The notes under the pieces were generated by a model that saw nothing but the letters and a program-made list of their open reading frames with translations, was not told the DNA's origin and did no database searches. The position numbers and the translations under genes were made by a program. A DNA stretch of 25,619 nt from Candidatus Aenigmatarchaeota archaeon (GTDB taxonomy: Archaea; Aenigmatarchaeota; Aenigmatarchaeia; CG10238-14; SCSR01). The stretch is taken from NCBI GenBank assembly GCA_030018055.1, contig JASEGN010000001.1, positions 23,741 through 49,359 of the forward strand, written 5' to 3'. Shown here piece after piece: positions 1 through 7,694 of the stretch (position 1 is the first letter of the stretch; each line of letters begins with the position of its first letter).

Positions 1-256
1 CAATGTTGCTAACATCATCCAGTTCAATATCTTCCTTAAAGTCTCTTTTGATCGTTTCAAAATTATTCTCTACCTCAGCTCTTTGTTTTTCTCCATCTAC
101 GCTTACATCTACTAAGGTTGCTTCCTTATCTACGATTAAATATGTGTTTGTGATGTGATATGGAAAGTTTTCTATGGGGATTTTGTAAATGTGAACTCCA
201 TTGCCTTCAACGGTGTATTTACTTATCCCTTTAATTTCTTCTACATTCATTTTCAT
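1..256 (-). CDS. MBL-fold metallohydrolase, N-terminal part (cut by window edge)
   Basis: Reading the minus strand from an ATG at 256 gives 85 open codons that run off the window edge. The start is MKMNVEEIKG; a second ATG two codons later is also possible. The stretch with HITNTYLIV followed by ATLVDVSV looks like the first beta strands of a metallo-beta-lactamase fold hydrolase (glyoxalase II or flavodiiron type), in which an N-T-Y-L-I strand leads to an acidic turn. The HxHxDH motif would lie beyond the edge, so the fold call rests only on this opening. The gene diverges from RNase Z and shares a 44-nt AT-rich promoter region with it. Substrate unknown. Confidence 0.6.
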   Translation of the reverse strand, partial: MKMNVEEIKGISKYTVEGNGVHIYKIPIENFPYHITNTYLIVDKEATLVDVSVDGEKQRAEVENNFETIKRDFKEDIELDDVSNI

Positions 257-271
257 AAAAATTATTCTTCC

Positions 272-288
272 TTTAAAAATTTTTAAAT
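272..288. promoter_or_regulatory. Divergent TATA-box pair
   Basis: TTTAAAAA at 272-279 is centred about 25 nt before the RNase Z ATG at 301. TTTTAAAT at 281-288 (ATTTAAAA on the minus strand) is centred about 28 nt before the minus-strand ATG at 256. Both distances fit archaeal TATA boxes driving leaderless transcripts. Inferred from spacing and composition only. Confidence 0.5.
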
Positions 289-300
289 AAATCATCAAAT

Positions 301-1218
301 ATGACTAAAATTGAAGTCACAATCTTAGGAACAACTGCAGGCATACCTACAAAAGAGAGAGCTCATCCTGCTATCTATCTTAGCTATCAATACAGAAATG
401 AATTTTGTTATTTGTTCGATTGTGGAGAAGGAACTCAAAGGCAAATTTTGCTAGCTGATTTAAACCCTATGAAGCTAGATGGAATTTTTATAACTCATTG
501 GCATGGGGACCATTATATTGGCTTACCTATGTTAGTTGAAAGTATGGGTTTAGAGAATAGAACCAAACCGTTAGACATTTATGCCCCAGGAGCAAAAAGA
601 GTTGAAAACTTAATTGATCTCTATTACTATTCTTCAAAAGGATTTGAGATTATATTGAAAGATGTTCCAGCTGAAGACGGTGAAATAACAAATTTATTAG
701 AAACTAACGATTTTCGAATAGTTTCCACACCTGTTGAGCATGGTTTACCTGCTGTAGCTTATGGTTTGCTAGAAAGGGATAAGGTTAATATTGATCTGGA
801 AAAAGCACAGCAAAAAGGATTACCAGATCGAGGGTTGATTTATAAAGAAATTAAAGAAAAAGGTAAAGCGCTCTTCGAAGATAGAGAAATTAAGCTTGAA
901 GATATAGCACGAGTAGAAAAGGGCAAAAAATTTGTTTACTCAGGAGATACTCAGATATGCGATAATCTTATTAAATTAGCTCAGCAAGCAGATCTGTTGA
1001 TTCAAGATTGCACTTATTTTGAAGAATCGGACAAATCTGAAGAATACGGGCATGCTTCACTTAACCAAGTCATAGAAATGGTTTATAAAACTAAAGTTAA
1101 AACCACTGTTTTGACCCATATTAGTAGAAAATATAGAGATCCAGAGGAATTAAAGGAAAGAATAAAAGATTATCCTAACTTTAAAATAGCGGAAGATTTT
1201 ATGCGTATTGTGATTTAG
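301..1218 (+). CDS. rnz: Ribonuclease Z (tRNA 3' endonuclease)
   Basis: 305 residues, the normal length of the short RNase Z form. This zinc endonuclease cuts pre-tRNA just after the discriminator base to create the mature 3' end. Visible hallmarks are the opening LGTTAGIPTKERAHPA, the strand FDCGEGTQRQ at about 40-48, the metal motif H66-W-H68-G-D70-H71, YSGDT near residue 213 and the late histidines in EEYGHAS and THISRKY. The insert between about 155 and 200 fits the flexible exosite arm region. The ATG at 301 directly begins the conserved N-terminus and has a TATA-like box about 25 nt upstream, so a leaderless message is likely. It stands alone on its strand and is followed by a long non-coding region. 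Confidence 0.93.
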   Translation: MTKIEVTILGTTAGIPTKERAHPAIYLSYQYRNEFCYLFDCGEGTQRQILLADLNPMKLDGIFITHWHGDHYIGLPMLVESMGLENRTKPLDIYAPGAKRVENLIDLYYYSSKGFEIILKDVPAEDGEITNLLETNDFRIVSTPVEHGLPAVAYGLLERDKVNIDLEKAQQKGLPDRGLIYKEIKEKGKALFEDREIKLEDIARVEKGKKFVYSGDTQICDNLIKLAQQADLLIQDCTYFEESDKSEEYGHASLNQVIEMVYKTKVKTTVLTHISRKYRDPEELKERIKDYPNFKIAEDFMRIVI

Positions 1219-1325
1219 CTTTACTTTATTTTTATTTGCATTAAATCCTTAATTGACAAAAACTACTATTTTTGCAGCTTCTTAGATTTTTATATCAAAT
1301 CTCTTTCTTAGTTTAACAAAAGTAG

Positions 1326-1413
1326 ACCAACATTTTCATACTTTATTTATCAACATTTTCGGATATAAAAATGTTGGTTATAAATCAACATATTTGAACC
1401 CAAATTATCAACC
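1326..1413. repeat. Iteron-like cluster of ATCAACAT motifs
   Basis: The core CAAC(A/C) occurs on the plus strand starting at 1328, 1351, 1386 and 1409, spaced 23, 35 and 23 nt, usually preceded by A/T-A-T and followed by T-rich bases. An inverted copy, AAAATGTTGGT, lies at 1367-1377. This copy pairs perfectly with 1326-1336 (11 bp) or with 1351-1359 (9 bp, 7-nt loop), so two mutually exclusive hairpins are possible. It could be a protein-binding array, an RNA switch-like leader, or a degenerate repeat; no homologue is recognised. Confidence 0.45.
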
Positions 1414-1540
1414 GAATTTCGTAGTGGTTAACTTATGAAAAGTCAAAATACCACTCCTTTTTGGCTAAAAAAGGCCTTTTAGAACTTTTTGTATTGCTTT
1501 TTTCATGATAGTTATTTGTTTTTTAGTAATAAAATTAAAA

Positions 1541-1548
1541 TTTTAAAT
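1541..1548 (+). promoter_or_regulatory. TATA-like box of the CinA-type gene
   Basis: TTTTAAAT is centred about 28 nt before the ATG at 1573. This supports that ATG as a leaderless start and argues against the upstream in-frame ATG at 1489. Confidence 0.5.
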
Positions 1549-1572
1549 GCTACTTTCATTATAGCTATTAAT

Positions 1573-2304
1573 ATGAAATATGCGGAAATCATAATTCCAG
1601 GTAATGAATTGTTGGACGGGAATGTGGTCGATACAAATTCTCCATACCTAGCTCAAAAACTCCTAGAGGTTGGAGTTCAAACTCGAAGAAAAACCTTTGT
1701 AAGAGATGATGTTAACGAGCTTGTAAAAGCCATTGAAGAATCACTTAGTAGAGAACCAGATTATCTACTCATAACAGGTGGTTTAGGAATAACTAGGGAT
1801 GATGTTACTAGGGAAGGGCTCAGCAAGGCTTTAAATAAAAGTTTAACTTATGATGAGAACACTTTGAGAAGAATAGAAGAATTACTTAAGAAGCGTGAAA
1901 GCGAACTAAGGGAAAAAGGGCTTACAGAAACAAGGAAAGGTTATGCAAGAATTATTGAGGGTTCAAAGCCAATTTATAACCAAGTTGGTGCAGCATGTGG
2001 TATGCTCATAGAAAAAGATAAAACTAAACTTGTTGTTTTACCTGGGGTACCTGAAGAGATGAAAGCTATGGTTGATTCTTTAATTGGAAAAATTTTTGTT
2101 GGTGATAGAATTTATTCTGAAATGATATATCTAGGAAGAGGGGAGGAAAGTGAATTTTTACCCCTACATGAGGAATTAAGTAAGCTTAAAATTGAGTTTG
2201 GTTCTTACCCGAAAGGTATGGACGTTTACATAAAAATTAAATCTGAAGATTTGGGAAAATTTGAAGAAGCGAGAAAAATAGTCGAAAAATATAAAAGGTC
2301 TTGA
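1573..2304 (+). CDS. CinA N-terminal/COG1058 molybdopterin-binding-like protein
   Basis: 243 residues when started at MKYAEIIIPGNELLDG, which matches the usual opening of this family. An in-frame ATG 28 codons upstream would add a hydrophobic, AT-coded extension that looks non-homologous. The conserved MoCF-type motifs are present: GNELLDGNVVDTNSPYLA at residues 10-27, the substrate loop GGLGITRDDVTREGL at 69-83, and LPGVPEEM further on. The family covers the N-terminal domain of CinA, linked in characterised members to pyrophosphatase activity on ADP-ribose or FAD-like nucleotides. The C-terminal NMN deamidase domain of bacterial CinA is absent, as is common in archaea. It converges on the DUF89 gene 21 nt downstream. 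The exact substrate cannot be read from sequence. Confidence 0.85.
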   Translation: MKYAEIIIPGNELLDGNVVDTNSPYLAQKLLEVGVQTRRKTFVRDDVNELVKAIEESLSREPDYLLITGGLGITRDDVTREGLSKALNKSLTYDENTLRRIEELLKKRESELREKGLTETRKGYARIIEGSKPIYNQVGAACGMLIEKDKTKLVVLPGVPEEMKAMVDSLIGKIFVGDRIYSEMIYLGRGEESEFLPLHEELSKLKIEFGSYPKGMDVYIKIKSEDLGKFEEARKIVEKYKRS

Positions 2305-2325
2305 ATTACTTTCATTTAAAATTCT

Positions 2326-3159
2326 TTATTGTAACATTGCCACATAAGAATTTAGCGGAACTCCTAACGAACTAGCAATTGGCTTGCATTTAGCCATTAA
2401 CAAATAAAAAATCTTATCTTTAATAGGCTCTTCTGAAAGAGTTTCGTAATGGCCCATTCCTTTTGCTATCACCAAATCTGCTGAATTAAATTTAGCTTTA
2501 AATTCTCCCGAAGCTAAAGAAAAATCTATCCCAGGTGTATCGGTCCCTGTTGTCATTGCTTTTACTTCGCTTACCAATCCTGTCATTTTTAAATCCTCAA
2601 TCGTTAAATCATCTTGAACCGGCTTGTCTTTAACTACATAAATGACTTTTTTCACACCAATTTTTTTGATTAAAGGTAGGTCGAAAAACACTTCACCTGC
2701 ATTATCCGCTAAATACAAAATTAGTTTTGAATTAGCAAGCTTTTTCTCAACCCTATCAACATGATCTATTGTAAAATAAACTTCTTTTTTCACATCTTCT
2801 CTAACCTGAGTAAAATCCCTAAAGAAATCCACAGTATTGCCCAAAACAGAAAGTTTTACTAAACTTCTAAAATCTTGTGCATAGGAAGGAATTATCTCTT
2901 CATATAATTGAATAGCAATCTGCATTTCCTCATCTTTCATTTTTCTGTAAGGATCTTCACATTGAGTTACAGCTCTTATAACTCTTTGTACCTCGCCAGA
3001 GACTTGAGTTGGTGTCTTATAAGGTAAAAAATTTTGCTTAAGAGCTCCTAATCCCTTTTCTATAGCTTTTGCTCTAATTTTCTCACTAGAAGAAGCAAAT
3101 TCAGCCGTTTGATACACTTGTCTTTCTAAACATTGATAACAATCTTTACTAACTCGCAT
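2326..3159 (-). CDS. DUF89 family metal-dependent phosphatase-like protein
   Basis: 277 residues. The N-terminal pair C7-x2-C10 in KDCYQC is typical of the archaeal/bacterial subfamily of DUF89. Further signatures are GNTVDF near 107-112, the metal-ligand motif ADNAGE at 151-156, KGMGHYETL at about 233-241 and MAKCKPIA near the end. DUF89 proteins are damage-control phosphatases that act on phosphorylated sugars or cofactor precursors in characterised subfamilies; the archaeal substrate is unknown. A GGTGAGAG Shine-Dalgarno abuts the ATG. It is the last gene of the tldD-pmbA-zinc ribbon run, 56 nt after the zinc-ribbon gene. Confidence 0.85.
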   Translation of the reverse strand: MRVSKDCYQCLERQVYQTAEFASSSEKIRAKAIEKGLGALKQNFLPYKTPTQVSGEVQRVIRAVTQCEDPYRKMKDEEMQIAIQLYEEIIPSYAQDFRSLVKLSVLGNTVDFFRDFTQVREDVKKEVYFTIDHVDRVEKKLANSKLILYLADNAGEVFFDLPLIKKIGVKKVIYVVKDKPVQDDLTIEDLKMTGLVSEVKAMTTGTDTPGIDFSLASGEFKAKFNSADLVIAKGMGHYETLSEEPIKDKIFYLLMAKCKPIASSLGVPLNSYVAMLQ

Positions 3160-3215
3160 CTCTCACCTTAAATTTTTTACTTTCTCTTGCTCCTGTGAAA
3201 CCACATGTTCAATTT

Positions 3216-3542
3216 TTAGAGATCATCGAGAGTAGGGTTCCATTCGTATAATTTCAGAGAGCTCTTCTTCATTTCAAAAGTCTTTGGATTCTCCGAAATA
3301 AGCATATACCTCCAGAGTGTATCACATTCATGGCAGGCATAAAGCCAAACATTCTTGTGTTTGCTGGATCTTCCGTAGAAATCTATCCTCTTGTTGCATT
3401 CTGGACAAACTTTTTCCACTTTAACCTCCTTTTCTATTTCACTTCCTATATTTATACTTTTATTTAAAATTTGTTGTAATTTTGCTAAGCCTTGGGCAGT
3501 TAATCTCGGTCCATACCCCCAATCATAAATCTCATCTTTCAT
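3216..3542 (-). CDS. Small zinc-ribbon protein, unknown function
   Basis: 108 residues. Two CxxC knuckles, C46-P-E-C49 and C70-H-E-C73, twenty residues apart, form a plausible zinc ribbon in the middle of the protein. The N-terminus (DWGYGPRLTAQGLAKLQQIL) looks helical and the C-terminus is basic to polar. No family is recognised. The ATG carries the strong purine-rich Shine-Dalgarno GGGAGAGGAG directly in front, and the gene sits 30 nt behind pmbA, so it is very probably translated from the tldD-pmbA message. It might be an accessory, substrate or regulator of the protease pair; that is inference from position only. Confidence 0.7.
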   Translation of the reverse strand: MKDEIYDWGYGPRLTAQGLAKLQQILNKSINIGSEIEKEVKVEKVCPECNKRIDFYGRSSKHKNVWLYACHECDTLWRYMLISENPKTFEMKKSSLKLYEWNPTLDDL

Positions 3543-3572
3543 CTCCTCTCCCTACTCTCAACTTTCAATATT

Positions 3573-4931
3573 TCACTTCCTCATACTTCCTATAAAACGA
3601 ACATGCTTAATTTTCAATCCAGGAGTTACAGTGCTTCGTGGAATCGGTAAATAGATATATGGGTCATGAATTAGTCTTTGCCTCGACAACATGGTAACCC
3701 GGTTGAATGCTTCAGGCACACTCTGCAAATATCTTAAATTTACCAACGGATATTTAATCTTCCCATTTTCGATTAAAAATGTTCCATCCCTTGTTAGCCC
3801 GGTTAAAACAACTTTCTTTCTATCAGCAGGATTTGTATAGTGAAATCTTGTGATGTAAATTCCAAGCTCAGTTGAACTTATGAGCTCATTCATCGTTGCC
3901 TCACCACCCTCTAAAAAAAGGTTTAATGGAATGGCACCTTCATCTCTATTTTCTAAGGGCAAAGCATGACCTGTGGTTGACTTATTCTCTTTCTTAGCTA
4001 AAAAAGAATCATATGCAAGATTTTTTACGACACCTTCTTCTACAAATACAATTTTTTCTTTAGGTGTACCTTCAAAATCAAATGGCATCCTATAACCTCT
4101 TATATCTAAAGAATCATCCCATAGGGTTATGTTTGAACCAAAAAGCTTCTTACCCAAATCTCCTCTTTCTATAAAGCTTTCATTTTCTTGGTAGTGTAAC
4201 GCATTAAGTCCTAAATAAGCTAAGTACTCAAGCCAATCTGCCACTGCATACGGCTCGAGTACAACATCAAAATATTTTTCTTCTCTATCTTCAAACAAAT
4301 CTATAGGCTCTTTTTGCATGCATTTGCTAGCAGCCTCATTAACTACTTCTTCTAAGTTCAGTTTTGAAACATCCTCATTTGCGATATTAGCATAGCCAGA
4401 AGTGATTCCATTGGTAAGTATTAAACTCAAATTAGCATCACTAAAATTAGCATAAGCAAGCGTACCAGCAGAATTTGCAACTACTACCTCTCCCACAGAG
4501 GTTGAAAATTTACCATCAACTCTTAGCCTAGTTTTTTCGACTACAGAGTTTACAGTTTCGGCTTTTTGTTTAGGTGTGTAATTTGCGGTTGATTCAAAAA
4601 ATAACTCTGAGCAAGTCTTGTAAGGCTTTGGCGGCTCAAAATCTTCTATTGAGCTAGCATAGTCAGCTCGCTCTAACGCTTCCTCTATTGTTTTCTTAAA
4701 TTTACTTTCATTAAAAGAATTTGTTGAAGCTGTACCAAGTTTTTTATCTTTCATCACTCTAACTACAAGCTTCTTCTCACTTTCACTCACATTTTGATGA
4801 ATTGCCGAATCTGCAACTCTGGTTAAACCCAGCTCCATGGTATATAAATTCAGCTCTGTGTATTCAGCCCTAGGTTTAGAATAATCTAATATTTTCATGG
4901 CTACCTCCATTAATCTATCTGCGCCTATCAT
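3573..4931 (-). CDS. pmbA: TldE/PmbA-like subunit of TldD/TldE metalloprotease
   Basis: 452 residues, normal for PmbA/TldE. It begins with a helical segment and VADSAIHQNVSESEKKLVVRV, and lacks the HExxxH zinc motif of TldD, as expected for the TldE partner. C-terminal family features include TTGHALPLENRDEGAIPLN near 312-330 and VLTGLTRDGTFLIENGKI near 375-392. In bacteria TldD/TldE is a heterodimeric protease that finishes microcin B17 maturation and degrades CcdA; the active site lies in TldD and substrates thread in as unfolded peptides. The start overlaps the tldD stop by 4 nt (ATGA), indicating translational coupling and a one-to-one complex. Which of the two in-frame ATGs (codon 1 or codon 8) is used is uncertain; the overlap favours the first. 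Confidence 0.9.
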   Translation of the reverse strand: MIGADRLMEVAMKILDYSKPRAEYTELNLYTMELGLTRVADSAIHQNVSESEKKLVVRVMKDKKLGTASTNSFNESKFKKTIEEALERADYASSIEDFEPPKPYKTCSELFFESTANYTPKQKAETVNSVVEKTRLRVDGKFSTSVGEVVVANSAGTLAYANFSDANLSLILTNGITSGYANIANEDVSKLNLEEVVNEAASKCMQKEPIDLFEDREEKYFDVVLEPYAVADWLEYLAYLGLNALHYQENESFIERGDLGKKLFGSNITLWDDSLDIRGYRMPFDFEGTPKEKIVFVEEGVVKNLAYDSFLAKKENKSTTGHALPLENRDEGAIPLNLFLEGGEATMNELISSTELGIYITRFHYTNPADRKKVVLTGLTRDGTFLIENGKIKYPLVNLRYLQSVPEAFNRVTMLSRQRLIHDPYIYLPIPRSTVTPGLKIKHVRFIGSMRK

Positions 4932-6397
4932 CTCACTCTGCTTCCAACTCTAACATTTCTAAATCTGGCTGGTGAACAAGCATGCCCGACATGTATTAAT
5001 TGTTCTGGTAAACCCTTCCCACATGTAAGGGTACCATATACCTCAAAATAATTTTTATTGGCAATAGCATCACAAGAATTCCAAAACTCCAAGGTTTGAC
5101 CTGTGTAGAATGGATTCTTTATCATATCCCTAATTTTACCATTTTTTATTTCCCAACCAATTTCGGTTCCAAAACTAAAATTTTTTCTTAGCTCATCGAT
5201 GCTCCAACTGTAATTGGTGTCTAAAATTACACCATCCTTCACTTCATCTATCATCGCCTCAAGCTCATACTCACCAGGCAATAAATTAATATTTGTCATT
5301 CTTATCAATGGTATCTTGCTATAGCTACTTGCACGCATTGCACCACTTGGTGAATAATTTCTTCCTAGCAGAGTGTTAAGTGTCGTTATAGTTTCACGGG
5401 AAGTTAGTAAGCCAACTAACATACCTTCTTTAATTATATCTACTTTTTGTCCTGGAATACCTTCATCATCCCAACCAAAGGTGCCTAGACCTCCAGCTAA
5501 GGTTGCATCGGCTGTAACATTAACACATGGTGAAGCATATTTAAAGGAACCGAGTTTGTTCAATATTTGACTTATAAAACTTCCACCAGCTAAGCTTTGT
5601 TCTGAGCCAAAAATTCTATCCAATTCAATACCATGCCCAATAGACTCATGTATTTGTAAGTAGAGTTGAGAAGGATATAAAATAACTGTAGTTTCCTTAG
5701 CTTCGCAGGGATTTGCTTTTAATAATTCTTCGGCTTCTCTTGCTACCTTTGCAGCATTGCCAACAAAATCTAAATGCTCAACGAATTCATAACCCATAGA
5801 CGCAAAATTTCCATCTCGCTTTGGATAACTCCTGACTTGTGTTTCACCATCTTCACTAGCAATAGCAACTAAACCACCACCCGAAAGTACTAATTCTTGC
5901 TCGAGTAAGGAGCCCTCACTTGATGCAAAAATTTTCTTAATTTTTCTGAATTTTAAACTAGCTTGTCTACTCACCAATTTTTTACTAGCTTCTTGCATAG
6001 CCTGATCGCATTTTAAGAGCAAGTCAATTTTTTGGTCTTGCTTAACCTCAAATGGATCTTTTTGATAAGGAGTCTTGTAGTTAGCTTCAACAACTTGCGT
6101 TGGTGCTAAGCTTATAGGTTTTTCTTTTACATAGTTAGTGGCTTTTGCAATTTCTATAGCTTCTTTGGCTTTCCTTTCTATTTCCTCACTTGCTACCAAA
6201 GAGCTGGAAGCAAAACCCCATCCATTATCGTATAGCAGTCTAATTCCAAATCCTTCTTTTTCTCCGTAAAAAGATTTCTCTACTATCCCATTCCTCGTTT
6301 TAATTTCTTCCTCTTGCTCAAGCACAAGCCTAATATCAGCATACCTAGCTTTATTAGCTATTGCCACATCAATCGCTTTATAAGCTAGTTCTTTCAT
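4928..6397 (-). CDS. tldD: TldD zinc metalloprotease subunit
   Basis: 489 residues, the normal TldD length. The catalytic zinc motif is H250-E251-S-I-G-H255 within LQIHESIGHGIE, and the third ligand is expected to be C474 in the C-terminal VGHACSPARFRNVRVG. The central LAGGSFISQILNKLGSF and the GTFGWDDEGIPGQKVDIIKEG stretch (304-325) are characteristic of the family. It pairs with PmbA, encoded directly after it with a 4-nt overlap. The two form a peptidase that acts on unfolded peptides in the cytoplasm. The cellular target is unknown; no peptide-modification genes of a recognisable antibiotic cluster are nearby. The ATG at 6397 has a TATA-like box about 28 nt upstream. Confidence 0.93.
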   Translation of the reverse strand: MKELAYKAIDVAIANKARYADIRLVLEQEEEIKTRNGIVEKSFYGEKEGFGIRLLYDNGWGFASSSLVASEEIERKAKEAIEIAKATNYVKEKPISLAPTQVVEANYKTPYQKDPFEVKQDQKIDLLLKCDQAMQEASKKLVSRQASLKFRKIKKIFASSEGSLLEQELVLSGGGLVAIASEDGETQVRSYPKRDGNFASMGYEFVEHLDFVGNAAKVAREAEELLKANPCEAKETTVILYPSQLYLQIHESIGHGIELDRIFGSEQSLAGGSFISQILNKLGSFKYASPCVNVTADATLAGGLGTFGWDDEGIPGQKVDIIKEGMLVGLLTSRETITTLNTLLGRNYSPSGAMRASSYSKIPLIRMTNINLLPGEYELEAMIDEVKDGVILDTNYSWSIDELRKNFSFGTEIGWEIKNGKIRDMIKNPFYTGQTLEFWNSCDAIANKNYFEVYGTLTCGKGLPEQLIHVGHACSPARFRNVRVGSRVR

Positions 6398-6420
6398 AAA
6401 AATCTTTTCTCGATAATTTT

Positions 6421-6430
6421 TAAATATATA
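6421..6430 (-). promoter_or_regulatory. TATA-like box of the tldD operon
   Basis: TATATATTTA on the minus strand, centred about 28 nt before the tldD ATG; the spacing fits a leaderless transcript covering tldD, pmbA, the zinc ribbon and DUF89. Confidence 0.5.
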
Positions 6431-6505
6431 AGCTGTATAGTCATGAATTAATGAACCAACTATGTTTTTATTAAGAAAAGGGGTAACTAATCACAGTGAA
6501 TAAGA

Positions 6506-7063
6506 ATGACTTTACCAAAATTTGAATATTTGAGTAGACTTGAGGTATGTATAGAGCCAGCACTTAAGCTCTGGCTCAAGCACTTGCGTTATCCTGTGTC
6601 TCGGTTATACAGAAAGATATTTGAAGGTAAGTATTTGAATACTAAATTACCAGATGTTCATGATTTGAATGAACTCAAGCGTGTACTTGGCGAAGTTACA
6701 TGCACTCTAGAACTGTTAGATAGAATCAGCTACCCTGAAGCAGTCTGGGCGAAGAAAAGGGATGACTGCGATGGGTTTGCGATCCTGTGTGCAGACCGCC
6801 TTTACACTCTCGATGGAGTAGAAGATATAAAATTGGTCACCGCAATAACCAAGCCAGTCAAAAATTCGCACACAGTTTGCACATTTTTTGACCTTCACTT
6901 AGAAAAGTACAGGTACTTTGATAACGCGTACTTGGTTGAAAGAGGGTTTGAAAGCAGAGAAGATATAGTGGATGACATGATAAGTAAACGAAGATCGCAT
7001 GTGCTCTGCTGGGATGTTGTGGAGCCACAGACACTTAAACAGATTGAATACCACTCCCAATAA
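6506..7063 (+). CDS. Transglutaminase-like cysteine protease-fold protein
   Basis: 185 residues. The segment AKKRDDCDGFAILCADRL places C88 in a DC(D/E)xxA context typical of transglutaminase-like or BTLCP-type cysteine peptidases. SHTVC supplies a candidate H122 and YFDNAYL a candidate D139, in the right order and spacing for a Cys-His-Asp triad. No signal peptide or membrane segment is visible, so it is probably cytoplasmic. The next gene encodes a second, dissimilar protein with the same triad order, 36 nt downstream. Activity (peptide hydrolysis, transamidation or inactive scaffold) is not decidable. The ATG follows an in-frame stop three codons upstream, so no longer start exists. Confidence 0.7.
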   Translation: MTLPKFEYLSRLEVCIEPALKLWLKHLRYPVSRLYRKIFEGKYLNTKLPDVHDLNELKRVLGEVTCTLELLDRISYPEAVWAKKRDDCDGFAILCADRLYTLDGVEDIKLVTAITKPVKNSHTVCTFFDLHLEKYRYFDNAYLVERGFESREDIVDDMISKRRSHVLCWDVVEPQTLKQIEYHSQ

Positions 7064-7099
7064 TAAGAGATTTCTATTAGGTTATAGCATAATGATAAA

Positions 7100-7690
7100 A
7101 TGGAAGAAATAATTGCCAAGAAATACAATGAATTAACTAAAGGTAAAAGTGATGTAGAAGCCAGAATAAGCATATTTGAATACATAAGGAATATACCTTA
7201 TTACATACTACCAGAACTACTTGATTCTGAAAAAGGACCAATAAAAATGTTAAAAATGAATAAAGGCTCTTGTCAACCTAAACACTTTCTTTTAGAGCAA
7301 ATGTATACGGAACTAGGAATTTCAGTACTATATGTAAGATACGCATTCAAATGGGACGAAATAGGGATTGATTATCCACCAAAGCTTAAAGAGCTAGCTA
7401 AGCAAATGCCAATAACTCATCATCTTGCATGCGAAGCTGATATCGAGGGCAAATCAGTTTTAGTTGATGCAACTCTTGACCCTCCTTTGAAGAAGATATA
7501 TCCTCGTGTAAATGAAAAGTGGGACGGGATTAGTGATACTTTGCTTGCTATTTCAAAATTTTCAGATAAAGAATTCCATCATCCTTTGACTGAAAGAGTG
7601 TATCTTGGTTCACCTGTATTTAGCAAACTAGAATCTGAATTTTACACCGAGCTTAATTCATGGTTAGAAGAAGTTAGAAAAAATTGTTGA
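7100..7690 (+). CDS. Transglutaminase-like domain protein
   Basis: 196 residues. NKGSCQPKHFLLEQMYTELG puts C58 at the start of a helix, as in transglutaminase-like folds. ITHHLACEADIEG gives H107/H108 and SVLVDATLDPPL gives D123, completing a Cys-His-Asp triad in the order of COG1305-type proteins. The rest is helical N- and C-terminal elaboration. It shows little similarity to the preceding protein beyond the triad, so this is not a recent duplication. It converges on the DUF1786 gene, whose stop lies 4 nt away. Function inferred from motif only. Confidence 0.68.
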   Translation: MEEIIAKKYNELTKGKSDVEARISIFEYIRNIPYYILPELLDSEKGPIKMLKMNKGSCQPKHFLLEQMYTELGISVLYVRYAFKWDEIGIDYPPKLKELAKQMPITHHLACEADIEGKSVLVDATLDPPLKKIYPRVNEKWDGISDTLLAISKFSDKEFHHPLTERVYLGSPVFSKLESEFYTELNSWLEEVRKNC

Positions 7691-7694
7691 TTTG

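Larger units (their letters stand above)
1219..1572. other. 354-nt non-coding interval with short repeats and hairpins
   Basis: No convincing reading frame was found on either strand between RNase Z and the CinA-type gene. The interval holds a cluster of ATCAACAT-like repeats at 1326-1413 (listed separately). At 1456-1474 a stem CCTTTTT/AAAAAGG with a 5-nt loop overlaps the palindrome AAAAGGCCTTTT at 1469-1480. T-rich tracts at 1486-1490 and 1497-1503 follow and could terminate transcription. The last 32 nt carry the promoter of the next gene. Confidence 0.6.

Noticed and set aside
1456..1503. Bacterial-type intrinsic terminator
   Set aside because: The stem is A/T-rich and short, and archaeal termination relies on T-tracts; kept only as a possible T-tract terminator in the interval description.
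1489..1572. 28-codon N-terminal extension of the CinA-type gene
   Set aside because: The extension is Phe/Ile/Asn-rich, AT-driven and unlike the family; the conserved N-terminus starts at 1573 and has a TATA-like box at the right distance.
5373..5570. 65-codon plus-strand frame
   Set aside because: Lies antisense inside tldD, with no family features; a shadow of the coding strand.
6895..7185. 96-codon minus-strand frame bridging the two transglutaminase-like genes
   Set aside because: Leu/Ser-rich translation antisense to two better supported genes; no start signals or motif.
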